Below are positions 45,801-53,140 of a DNA stretch of 64,000 bases, piece after piece. The stretch's first letter is position 1; each line of letters starts with the position of its first letter. Under the pieces are notes generated by a model. That model did not search any database. It worked only from the letters and a program-made list of their open reading frames with translations, and was not told the DNA's origin. The position numbers were made by a program, and so were the translations under genes. Origin of the DNA: Podocnemis expansa (Eukaryota > Chordata > Testudines > Podocnemididae); the NCBI GenBank assembly GCA_007922195.1, contig ML682227.1, positions 883,512-947,511 on the forward strand, written 5' to 3'.

Positions 45801-47822
45801 ATGAAGACATCAAACATTCCAAATTATGAATGCAAGTTACCATTCATTGCCAAATTTTATGTCTCCCAATGAGAAAGAAGTGACCAATGAGAAAGAAGAG
45901 AAAAAAGATGCTCTTTTTGTCATGGACCAGCATTTGTAACTTTAAATTTCTAACTTGGTGAATTTCAGCAGAAAGCCTCATAAAATTCATTATGAACTGA
46001 TGGCACCTGAACTCGGATATGTCTACACAGGAGTTTTACATCAACTTAACTTGCCTTAAGTCAACCTAAGCTACTCCCTGGCCCCGTTCAAAAGTTATTA
46101 AGTCGACATAAGCATTTGCTTATGTCGACTTAATAACACCTGCCCTGGAAGTCAATTTAAACATTAAGTCAACTTGCCAGGGAGAGCCACACCCTCTACC
46201 CCACCCTAGGTCCCAATGGACTTGGGGGCCCACCCAGCTCCAGCAGCTACCAGCAAGAGGCTGGGAGTCATATCCAGCTCCCAGCTCCTTGCTACAAGCA
46301 GCAGGGGTTGGGAGCTGGCTCCTGCAATCCACAGCAAGCAGCAAGGGCTGGTAGCCAACTCCCAGCATTTATCACTTGAGGCAAGGGGCTAGGAGCCCCA
46401 TTGGGCCCCCAAACCCTTGCCGTAGGTGCCCCCACTGCTTGCAGCAGCAGGCTCCCAGCCCCTTGCAGTGGGTGGGAGGAGCTGGCTCTGAGACCCTGCT
46501 TCTCACAGGAAGGGGCTGGGAGCCCCATCAGGCTCCCACTCCCTTACCATGGGTGATAGGAGCCAGTTTCCAGTCTTTTGCCACTGGTGGCAGGAGACAG
46601 CTCTGAGCCCCCACTGCTTGTAGCAAGGGGCTTGGTGCCCCATCCAGCTCCCAGCTGCCTGCCAGTAGTGGCAGGAGCTGAATCAGGCCCCCGCAGCCAG
46701 GTCACACCCTGGGGCATGGTAGGGGGCAGGGCCTGAGCCTAGCATAGGCATTCCCCTAAGTCAACTTCCAAGGTCGACTTTAAGTTGACTTAAAGTCTAC
46801 CTTGTGAAATTGACTTAAAATAGCCCCTTAGTGTATAAATAGCGCTCTAGACTGTCCAACTGTAATGTACAGCTGGATTCCACAAAAACACATTACTGGC
46901 TATACTGCTCACTCCCAGGGGTCATCCATGCAAGTCAGCAGGACTTCTCATGGTAGTAAATACTAATCTCAGTACTTAGTGTTTGCAGGATTGGGTCCCT
47001 ACATAATAATATGATCAGGAGAGAGGGAGAGACAACATCTCACTTCATGTTTTGAACTGCATTATGCATGCTTCTGCACTTCTGTTAATTAATAATGACA
47101 ATAAAAGAACAAATTTACCATTGCAGTGGTGACACTTTTAAAGACTAATAAATTTATGTATAAATAAAAAAAATAAAAATTATAAGTAAATAAAAAAATT
47201 ATAAATAATTTTGTTAGTGTTTAAAAGTGCCACCAGACTCCTTGTTTGATTTGTTGGACTAGACTGGTGGTTCCCAACCTTTTATCTGTTGTGGCACACC
47301 TTGAGGCCTTCAATTATGCAGTGGCACACTGCCATTATAAATTTATGAATATTCAAATTAACTTATGAACATTCATGAGTCACAGCATCCTGTTTTGGGG
47401 CCGCTGCCCAGGCTTCAGCTCAGGGCAACCTCCCAGCCAGGGCTGTGTGGGGCCTCTGCCTCAGGCTCCAGCAAACCCACTGGCTGGTGCTGCTGCCATG
47501 AAGAAGCTCAGAGGATTCTCACAGCACACCAGTGTGCCACAGCACATTGGCTGAGAACCACTGGACTAGACTAACATGGCTACCCTTTTGGAATCTGGTT
47601 CCATGATACGTAGTTGAGTTAGAGGTGTGAACTTGGCCCACATTGCTTAAGGTTAGGTTGAGAGCACTTCCCAGTCCAGTTACTTAAAGCACAATTAAAA
47701 AAAAATAAATAAAGCCCCAGCGAGATTTTACCTTTTTCCTCAGTATCAGCAGGCTTTGGGATATTTTCCAGTTCATAAGATTTTTTAAATTCCAGAGCTG
47801 CATAGGTTATTTCCTCCGTCAT
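19069..47822 (-). CDS. CLEC12B-like: CLEC12B-like C-type lectin receptor, complete six-exon gene (gene A)
   Basis: Coding exons in transcript order are 47732-47822, 27501-27599, 26158-26304, 22304-22458, 20290-20405 and 19069-19228 (768 coding bases, 255 residues). All introns are GT-AG and every phase joins in frame. The product is a type II membrane protein: cytoplasmic tail 1-40 with ITIM ITYAAL (Tyr7), TM about 41-65, stalk to 113, CTLD 114-255. Six CTLD cysteines (119, 131, 148, 212, 226, 234), C116, a stalk cysteine (C101) and the WIGL motif (177-180) are present. Sequons are at N88, N112 and N152. No EPN or WND calcium site is seen, as in CLEC12 proteins. The order, the tail and the end WICEKTA match mammalian CLEC12B (about 276 residues), an inhibitory myeloid receptor. 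Intron 1 is 20 kb. CLEC12A is the alternative name. Confidence 0.88.
19475..20168. mobile_element. Nested MITEs between gene A exons 5 and 6
   Basis: One element starts 'gtatgtctacaccc' at about 19480 and the block ends 'taagtgtagacatagcc' at about 20166. Inside are a 'gtgtggccatgtcaatt' family segment and a second, more AT-rich block with several TTTCGAAA motifs (19913-20150). The whole lies in intron 5. Frames on both strands there are not genes. Confidence 0.6.
20290..20405 (-). CDS. Gene A exon 5: CTLD exon 2
   Basis: It encodes residues 165-202 plus two bases of codon 203, with QYYWIGL and DKWYWEDD, the WIGL core and the W-x-W strand typical of NK-type CTLDs. The acceptor is TTCACAG and the donor GTGAGT. 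It enters in phase 0 and leaves in phase 2, agreeing with both neighbours. Confidence 0.92.
20985..21545. repeat. GC-rich repeat, family copy 2
   Basis: It starts 'cagggccagctc' and shares 'aaggcagtggctga' with 23080-23460. The 167-aa and 115-aa frames here lie on opposite strands and are compositional. Confidence 0.6.
22304..22458 (-). CDS. Gene A exon 4: CTLD exon 1
   Basis: The acceptor is TTTTCTAG and the donor GTATGG. It encodes residues 114-164: CILCPANWQW, GDSCFYI, KKFC and the QNST sequon. The CxxCP-x-x-W-x-W start is the classic opening of the KLR/CLEC group V lectin fold. Confidence 0.92.
23080..23460. repeat. GC-rich repeat, family copy 3
   Basis: It begins 'cagggctggcttgacc' and shares the 'caggcagtggctgagg' segment with copy 2. 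It sits in intron 3 of gene A. Confidence 0.6.
25619..25789. mobile_element. Non-autonomous hAT-like element
   Basis: The ends CAATGGTTCTCAG and TTGAGAACTACTG are imperfect inverted repeats of the 'CAGTGGTTCTCA' type also seen at 47265-47563. Confidence 0.55.
26158..26304 (-). CDS. Gene A exon 3: stalk
   Basis: It is 147 bp with acceptor AATTTCAG and donor GTGAGA. It encodes residues 64-113: hydrophobic residues FFQV closing the TM, then a heptad-like stretch (QIGILMRNQETLQTNFSKKL) with one sequon and a cysteine (C101) matching the stalk cysteine of CLEC12B. A nearer AG, nine bases in, would give an immediate stop, so the outer acceptor is preferred. Confidence 0.85.
26871..27438. mobile_element. 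GC-rich non-autonomous element in intron 2 of gene A
   Basis: The ends 'aggcctggattaa' and 'ttgatccggactt' are imperfect inverted repeats, and 'gatctcca'/'gatctcaa' flank it as a probable 8-bp target duplication. The inside is very GC-rich and gives frames of up to 161 codons on the minus strand that match nothing I know. Confidence 0.55.
27501..27599 (-). CDS. Gene A exon 2: transmembrane segment
   Basis: The acceptor is TTTCTGCTAG and the donor GTAAGT. It encodes LPASSATWR followed by LAALILLTLCLVLLAGLFTL, a single hydrophobic helix after a basic residue, as in type II lectin receptors. The P-A-S...W-R-x-A-A-L arrangement matches CLEC12B. Confidence 0.9.
27631..27675. repeat. (ATCT)n microsatellite
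   Basis: About eleven ATCT units lie 30 bases upstream of the gene A TM exon acceptor (in transcript sense). Confidence 0.9.
27796..27858. repeat. (CA)n(GA)n microsatellite
   Basis: A CA run passes directly into about 22 GA units. Confidence 0.9.
29700..30640 (-). pseudogene. Tx1 LINE reverse transcriptase remnant
   Basis: The order shows SLGIDSLTLEFY (RT block 1), then LLALDQKKAFD (catalytic Asp block), then VYAVNVLLMVHD. The last should be the Y/F-A-D-D box, so both catalytic Asp residues are lost. The 239-aa frame at 29325-30044 covers the last third. Confidence 0.8.
30973..31570 (-). pseudogene. Tx1 LINE endonuclease domain remnant
   Basis: The translation shows GYSVVFLQDTH (catalytic Glu of the usual Q-E-T-H is Asp here), then LGRDFKTIL where active copies have a G-G-D-F-N motif. 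It is an apurinic-endonuclease-type fold split over three frames. Confidence 0.75.
31575..32275. repeat. GC-rich irregular tandem block inside the LINE
   Basis: CCCCAGCTGGGGATC-like palindromes recur about every 50-100 bases (31655, 31722, 31760, 31870, 31950, 32005, 32055, 32180) between GC-rich spacers. It lies where the LINE's ORF2 start should be, so it looks inserted. CpG content is far above the surroundings. Confidence 0.6.
33900..34740. mobile_element. LTR-like segment
   Basis: The first 250 bases are AT-rich and the rest GC-rich, ending 'gatcatgggagtcgtagtccc', without matching LINE sequence on either side. The 134- and 138-codon frames at 34248-34701 lie on opposite strands and are unrecognised. 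It may be an LTR inserted in the LINE 5' region. Confidence 0.4.
34745..35163 (-). other. Possible 5' part of the Tx1 LINE
   Basis: A 131-codon minus frame (34768-35163) with a hydrophobic leucine run resembles the start region of Tx1-type elements. It stops where the gypsy element begins. Assignment is tentative. Confidence 0.35.
35261..35599 (+). pseudogene. SCAN-type gag/capsid fragment
   Basis: The 112-codon frame contains RFHEWHYNEDKPPYSQLFD, EKILELLVTGMFMRGLP and AWVSQNDP, aligning with the SCAN core pattern (R-F...E-Q-I-L-E-L-L-V...L-P...W-V). It ends in a stop soon after. In Gmr1-like elements this is the capsid C-terminal half. The knuckle CYECRKLKHMVTHC (C-x2-C-x4-H-x4-C) follows 180 bases on. 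Confidence 0.82.
36735..37326 (+). pseudogene. Gypsy integrase remnant
   Basis: The zinc-binding H-H-C-C region reads HSHLFGRHLG then SCPECQ. The catalytic core keeps the first Asp (MDQVGP), the second Asp (LTDQGTPF) and the Glu (GLAEHF). In-frame stops near 36990 and 37055 break the chain upstream of the 79-codon frame 37087-37326. Confidence 0.82.
37898..38265 (+). pseudogene. Gypsy RT, 5' part, cut by insertion
   Basis: The frame shows VIEESHSQWSRLIVLIPKPGG, then FRKLNEV and LTTLDLIKDYW (RT blocks 1-4). It shifts frame shortly before the insertion point at 38265/38266. The matching remainder restarts at 41572. Confidence 0.85.
38281..38700. repeat. Inverted partial copy of the terminal unit
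   Basis: About 417 bp is the reverse complement of 40938-41353 with a few percent differences by eye, so gag-protease is flanked by inverted rather than direct repeats. Confidence 0.85.
38667..39152 (-). pseudogene. Gypsy aspartic protease region of the PNMA-type element
   Basis: The frame contains ALLDSESQVTIV, the protease active-site box with Glu where D-S/T-G is expected. It runs directly into the left terminal repeat, so the rest of pol is missing. Confidence 0.75.
39342..40496 (-). pseudogene. PNMA-like gag, one in-frame stop
   Basis: It starts MERELLEDLCQGAQ at 40496. The first part (to about 40200) resembles the PNMA N-terminal RRM-like domain (QAVLVAGFPEEMEP...IEESLDAVGILGRVKV). 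The second (40112-39342) is the capsid: LPCFSGVIPVPSGEDDYETW, EKRKGVLESLRGPA and LSDFVRRLEDLLQQVV. A single TGA at 40125-40127 separates the two halves in the same frame; in relatives this position is probably Trp. PNMA genes of mammals were domesticated from such gags. Otherwise well preserved over about 384 codons, so the element is fairly young. Confidence 0.82.
40606..41567. repeat. LTR-like terminal unit with 213-bp inverted ends
   Basis: The unit starts TGTAACACCCAC at 40606 and ends with its reverse complement at 41567. The inverted arms are 40606-40818 and 41355-41567, with only scattered mismatches. The middle (40938-41353) is repeated in opposite orientation at 38281-38700. Confidence 0.82.
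41572..42410 (+). pseudogene. Gypsy RT 3' part and RNase H remnant
   Basis: The frame (41580-42053) shows AAAYLAGVVI where RT has Y-L-D-D, so both catalytic Asp are lost, then KYLGYIVRRG and FLGIVGYYRRFIP (connection), and, after a frame change, ILHTDASKVGLG of RNase H near 42065-42100. Confidence 0.85.
42430..42945 (-). mobile_element. Second Tx1-like 3' end
   Basis: This segment aligns with 27890-28450, covering the LINE 3' tail and last coding part on the minus strand. It directly follows the gypsy RNase H. Confidence 0.7.
43000..43800 (+). mobile_element. LTR-like sequence with AATAAA
   Basis: The AG-rich body is followed by a T-rich stretch and AATAAA at 43607-43612, an arrangement usual for turtle LTR 3' parts. 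I see no coding region. It could be the 3' LTR of the gypsy element, but no matching 5' copy was found. Confidence 0.45.
46017..46843. mobile_element. MITE with GC-rich core, absent from the paralogous locus
   Basis: The ends 'atatgtctacac' and 'gtgtataaat' match the MITE family at 15775 and 60911. The partner at about 1225 lacks it. A perfect 21-bp palindrome with a 2-bp loop lies at 46094-46137. The GC-rich core (46190-46740) repeats 'gggagccccat'-type segments. Confidence 0.65.
47265..47563. mobile_element. Non-autonomous hAT element with exact 8-bp target duplication
   Basis: GACTAGAC at 47257-47264 recurs at 47564-47571. The ends TGGTGGTTCCCAAC and GCTGAGAACCACTG are inverted repeats. 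It split a member of the 'gactaacatggctaccc' repeat family (47130-47605), so it is younger than that repeat. Confidence 0.82.
47732..47822 (-). CDS. Gene A exon 1: ITIM-bearing cytoplasmic tail
   Basis: It encodes 30 residues plus one base (phase 1), starting MTEEITYAALEF. The donor reads AAAAAG/GTAAAA. An in-frame TGA lies four codons upstream, so the ATG at 47822 is the start. Compared with gene C, Asp9 is Ala, which still satisfies the ITIM consensus. Confidence 0.88.
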
Positions 47823-47921
47823 AGCTGATGATCAAAACTTATATTTCAAGTCAGAAAGTTAGAGCACTCTTGAGGTACTGTAGTTGCTGAGTGAAGAACA
47901 AGTTCTGCTTTTCAGAGAGGA

Positions 47922-47932
47922 TTCCTCTTTAA
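47922..47932 (-). promoter_or_regulatory. Conserved GAGGAA (PU.1/ETS-like) motif upstream of gene A
   Basis: The minus strand reads TTAAAGAGGAA about 100 bases upstream of the start codon, exactly as in gene C. Further purine-rich GAGGAA repeats occur at about 48060-48100 on the same strand. There is no TATA box. This fits a myeloid promoter, by inference only. Confidence 0.4.
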
Positions 47933-48529
47933 GGCATTGGTAGATGCAACTGAGTCAGTCCAGATACCAGAGCAAAGTAATGCAAAACTTTCTCTGCGAA
48001 GATGTTACAAAAGAGAGAGACATTCCCTTTTGACTTAAGAATTGAATTGTTCCCCTTGCTTTCTTCCTCTGAACCCATCTGCCTTCCTCTTATTTCTCTT
48101 TTCAATGTCAGAGGAAAATAGAACCCTGCCTATGTAAATGTTGAGGTTTGTTTTTCAATGGAGCAACTTATTTCTGGGCACCTCAAGGTTCAGGATTCAC
48201 AGGCAGGGGTGAATACAGGCTTCTCACAGCACCAGGAGGTCGTGTTCTCTTGTAACAAGCTGCTTTTCTTAGAGGTTAGCACTCTGTGCTGTCCAGCAGT
48301 AGGCTTGGGATCAATTCTCAGTCCTAATCTCTGGTCGCTGAGCAATGAGAGTGCTCCACAGACTTGAAAAATCACAGCCAAAAAGAAGATGGGATAGGCT
48401 AGAGAATCACACTGTTTCCAGGAAAAGGCACATCTATGTGATTGGATACTCCATGCCAAGAAGGACAGACAAGCCTGTAACCAAAACTGATCCCGAGAAC
48501 AGAAGGTTATGCTGCTTGCCAGGCACTAA

Positions 48530-49180
48530 GGTTATGTTTACATTGGAGGCTCTGTTAAATTGAGTTTAAGTCAACTTAAAGTCAACCTGGTTAAGTCAAC
48601 TTAGAGTGCCCACACTGAAAATCCTGTAGACTGTTCTCACCCACACTGGTAGCTGCTAGGTCAACTTAAGGCTTATATTAACCTTATTAAGTAAACTTAA
48701 GGGCTACTCCCTGTCTACACTAACTTAAGTCGAGTTAATAAGGTCAACTGAAGCCTTAAATTGACCTTAAGAGGTGGAGTTATTAAGTCAGCTTAAGGAA
48801 GTGCTTAAGTTGACTTAATAAATTCACAATGTGGATGGACCTTTCCTTAGGTCAACATAAGGAAGGTTAAGTCGACCTGAGAGTATGTCTATACTGATGG
48901 TGGCAAATTCACCACCATCAGTTTGGGCTTCTGGCAGTGGCTTGTGGCTTGTGTGAACTCACCACACTATTCCCAGAAACCAACCCTGGAAGTCCTGGGG
49001 GTCAGGAGGTGTAGGAAAAGCCAACCCAAGTGATTTGTGGTCAGCTTTCCCCTAATGTGTAATGGCAGCTAAGAAAGTCGCCGATGTTTACACAAGGACT
49101 TTTACATTCCTTGCATAAATGGTAGTCGACTGCCACCAAAAAAGCCCTAAGTGTAGACTAGGGCTAAGGCTCCAATGTTG
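48530..49180. mobile_element. MITE-type block with 'aagtcgac' motifs
   Basis: It contains many paired 'aagttgactta/taagtcaactt' motifs and ends 'aagtgtagactaggg'. It seems to be two elements of the same family end to end, meeting near 48885 at 'gagtatgtctatac'. Confidence 0.55.
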
Positions 49181-49189
49181 ACATACATT

Positions 49190-50700
49190 ATGATACAGGA
49201 TATCGATCTGCAGCTGAAGAGGATCTTAATGGGAACTGGAAGGAATTCTCTTGTTGTCCTTCATGTGGGTTAAAATGATGTAGCTTGATTCTCACTGGAA
49301 TGGATCAAAGGAGACTATGCCAGGCTGAGGAGGACTCTCAAGGAAATTAGAGGCTCAGGTGATCTTTAGTGGGATTCTGCCTGCCACTAGAGGAGGACAA
49401 CAAAGGTGTGAGAAGATTCTGATGATCAACAGATGGCTCAGGCTGTAGTGCAATAAGGAGGGCTTTGGGATGTATGGTCACTGGGAGGCATTAAAGGACA
49501 GAAAACTGTTCTCCTGAGATGGCAGCAATCTTTTTAATAGGAACAATTTAGTAATGGGAAATACAAGGTTATGCATTTAGGGACATATAACAAGAACTTT
49601 TCCTATACATTGGGGATACATCAGTTGGAAGGGATGGAGGAGAAGAAGGATCTGTGAGTCCTGGTTAATCACAGGGTGACTATGAGTCGCTAATGTGATG
49701 TGGCCATGGAAAAAAATGCTAATACTGTCCTAGGTCCATCAGCAGAGGCATTTCAAGTAGTGATAGGGAGGTTTTGGTGCTGCTGTAGAAGGCACTGGTG
49801 AACCCCCCCCCCCCATCTGGAATAGTGTATCAAGTTCTGGTATCTCATTTTTTTATAAAGATGAATTCAAACTGGAACAGGTGCAGAGAAGGGCTAGAAG
49901 AATGATCTTCAGAATGCAAAATCTGCCTTATGAGTTGAGACTTGAGCTTGGCTTGTTTAGCCTAACCGAAAGAACGTTGAGTGGAAGATATGATTGTTCT
50001 CTATAAATACATTAGAGCGATAAATACCAGAGAGGGAGAGGAATTATTCAAGTACAACACCAATGTGGACACAATTACAAAGGGATACAAACTGTCCATC
50101 AGAAAATTTAGGCTTGATAGTAGATGCACTTTTCTAATCATCAGAGGAGTAAATTTCTGGAATAGCCTTCCATGGGGAGTGGTGGGGGCAAAAAACATAA
50201 CCGCCTTCCAGACTGAGCTTGGTAAGTTTATGAAGGAGATAGTATGATGGGATGGCCTAGTTTCAAAACTGACTGATCTTTGATCTCTGACTACTGGTGG
50301 TTAGTATGCAGGTGGCCTAAGAAGGGAGAGTAGATGGGATTGGTTCTGCACTATTACAGACAATTCTTTCCTGAGTAACTGGCTGGTGAGACTTGTCCAC
50401 ATGCTCAGAGTTTAACTGATCACCATATTTTGGATTAGAAAGGAATTTTTTATAGGGGTAGATTGGCTATGGCTCTGTTAGTTTTTTACCTTCCTCTTTA
50501 GCATGGGGAATGGCTCACCTGCTGGTGAATTCTCTGTATATTAAAGTTTTTAAATCATTATTTGAGGTTCTTAATAACTCAGAAATGTTAAAGGCTTATT
50601 TCAGGGGTGGATGGTGAGGTTTTGTGGCCTGTATTGTGCTGGAAATCAGAATAGATAATCATACTGGTCCCTTCTAAGTTTCAAGTCTCTAAGTCTATGT
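49190..50700 (+). mobile_element. CR1 LINE 3' portion
   Basis: The text 'ctggaacaggtgcagagaag' and 'cttgtttagcctaa' is typical of the CR1 3' region, and the block ends with a 'ggtcccttctaagttt' tail. RT motifs are not visible. The 88-codon frame at 49981-50247 is part of it. Confidence 0.7.
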
Positions 50701-50771
50701 GAGATAGTGAACTGAATTGGATGACCCAGGGGTTCTTTAAGTCCCTATTTGTCATGATTTTGTGTCACATT

Positions 50772-51252
50772 CAGGGCCATAACCAAGGCAGGGTGAACAG
50801 GGCAAAGTTCCAGGTGCTGAATTTTAGAGCATGCCATGGAAGGTGCCACACTGGGGGACCCAGCCAGCAGGGAAGATGGCCAGCTGGGAAGGCACCCTGC
50901 CAGAGGACCCTGCTGGCCAATAGGGGACATGTCCCACTGGGAGTCCCTACCGGCTGGTGGGGAATGCGCTGTGCCAGTCCAGGGGTCCCTGCTGGCTGGC
51001 AGGAAATACACTGCATTGGCCCCGGGACCCAGCTTGGCCAGCAGGGAAGACATCCACTGGCCTGGGGAACCCTGCTGGCCTGTAGGAAAGGTGCCCTGCT
51101 GGGGAAGCCACTGGGCCAGGGGACTCCCAGTGGCAGCGGGGTCAGGATCCAGCTCTTTGTTGATGGCTGGGGCCAGATCAGGTGCCAGATGGGAGGGGGG
51201 ACATGTCTGTGGCTGCTTGCCCCGGACTCCAACTTTTCCAGTTATGACCCTG
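50772..51252. mobile_element. GC-rich non-autonomous hAT element with empty site in the paralog
   Basis: The ends CAGGGCCATAAC and GTTATGACCCTG are inverted repeats, flanked by GTCACATT (50764-50771) and GTCACCTT (51253-51260). The paralog at about 3873-3881 has one uninterrupted GTCACCTT. Opposing open frames of 150-187 codons inside are shadows of GC-rich sequence. Confidence 0.85.
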
Positions 51253-51869
51253 GTCACCTTCATATTCTGTGGAGAAACAGATAATTTTTTCTGTGCAAGT
51301 CAAAATGCATGTGATGAGTGTTGGGTGTTGGTTGCTTAGGCTTCCTGTGTGACTTACACCATTGTGAAATGAAAAAAATTGCACATGAATCGGGAAGAGA
51401 TTGCACATCTCTGTCACAATGTGAATTACCAATAGTGATGGGCCTGATTCTCATCTAAAATAAGCCAGCTTACACTACTGTGGCAGTGTAAAGGGATGAT
51501 ATTTACCTCTACTTTAAGGCATCTGTGGACTCCTGAATTCATATAAACCTGCTTTAGGGTGACTGAGAAAGAGGCCTTATGTGGGATTTGTTTTGTTTTT
51601 CTTCCCCAATAAGCTGAAAAGCACTATATACATTAGCATTTATGTCAGTGATCAGTAGAAACAAATGTCATTTATAGTGTTAGCAAGTTAGATCTCAAAA
51701 TAAGAGTTTTAATCATCTCAGTAGTTAGTCATACAGAGAAGGAAAACTTAATTGAAAATATTCAAATGTCAAGTTGTGTTTTCACAGAGAGCAATGCTCC
51801 AAATACTTGGCACATGATATCTTTACTCCCACAAGTAGCTCAAGCGAGCATCCCCTTCCCCCCCCCCAA

Positions 51870-53140
51870 CCCCTCCCAACTCATTGCAACAGGGGAATGA
51901 AGGTCCCCTTGAAACAACTCCCATTCCGAGTTCCAGAAAAACTCCTCAATCCCCTCTTGGTAAAAGAGGGAGCTGAAACAGGAAGATGGGGTGAGAGAGA
52001 AAGCGGGAGAGAAAGGAGAGGGGCGGTTGAAAAACCCTGCTTTACTCCATCTTCTAGTGTTGTGGGCAAGGGTGAGTATGTGTCAAATAGGGAGATGAAG
52101 GGGATCCCCTATCTTAGGTCCTAGCAGTTATTCACATAGAATGGACAGCTAGTTGTGGGTTTTCCCTCACCCTTCTTCTTCTGCTTTCTTTGGGAAACAA
52201 AGGAAAGAAAGGAGAAAGAGAGCCACCTCTACGGGTGCTGGTCCAGAGAAGGCTGCTTTGCTATTGGTCCGTGCCTACTTCTCTCGACCGTGGAGTGCTC
52301 GGTAGACACACAGCTCCAGTATGACCAGTTACTGGCCCCCTGTCTTGACATATGAATGGTAGAGTGGAAAGCATCTCTTGCACTGGGCAGGAGCTGGAAA
52401 AAGGGGCTCACAGTGTCAGGTGTTAGCTGCTTGAGCCGATCTGGGATCACTAGTACAAATGTCCATACTTTCCCCTTTGGCTATCGAGGCACTCTGAGGG
52501 CAGAGGGGCATTTGAGGGAAGTACATGTTCCCTCTTTCACAGGAAGAAGGTGGTTTCCAGTGACGAACCCCTCTCTGTGCTCTGCTAATAGGTCGGAAAT
52601 GAGGTAATCCTGGATTGGAAAAGGTGCAGGGAGACCCACATGATATACAGCCCTCTTGTTATGCATGTAAGAGACAATTCACCTGTGTGCTGGCTGGGTC
52701 CGCCCATTACAGAGGAAACAAAAGAAAGGCTGGAATCTTGCAACAAGTCGTGCTACCAAAAGTAGACTAGGCTCGTCTCGGTCGGTGGAAGGGCTCTGGG
52801 CCTCTTCCCGAAGGCTGAGGATGTCCCCACCAGAAGAAGGAGAGGGGCTGGTCAGGTGCCACTAGGGCAGACCATATGGGGCATAACTTGTCCTGCTCAA
52901 CCAGGGCTTGGATGGGTTCCATCTCCCCACATTCAGGGGGTGGGGAAGGGTGCCCCCTTCCAAATTAAGTGATTTTCCTACTGTGCTAAGGTCAGGCACA
53001 CCATTGGGTTTGAGGATCTCCCAGGGAAGTGGTAGCCCAGCTCCTAGCCAGAGCGTGGCACCTAATCTCTCTGTCCTTCAGGGCCCTGGGTTTGAAGAAC
53101 CGACAGATTGAGCATATGTCTGCTCTGTGAGATTCACCCA
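51870..53140. other. Unexplained segment, no partner in copy 1
   Basis: It starts after a C run (51858-51870) and holds purine-rich and GC-medium sequence without any motif I know. Frames up to 116 codons occur on both strands. It may be an unrecognised retroelement. Confidence 0.4.

Noticed and set aside
50721..51339. Overlapping open frames of 187, 172, 167 and 153 codons on both strands
   Set aside because: They fall in a GC-rich hAT-like insertion with TIRs and target duplication; no protein motif.
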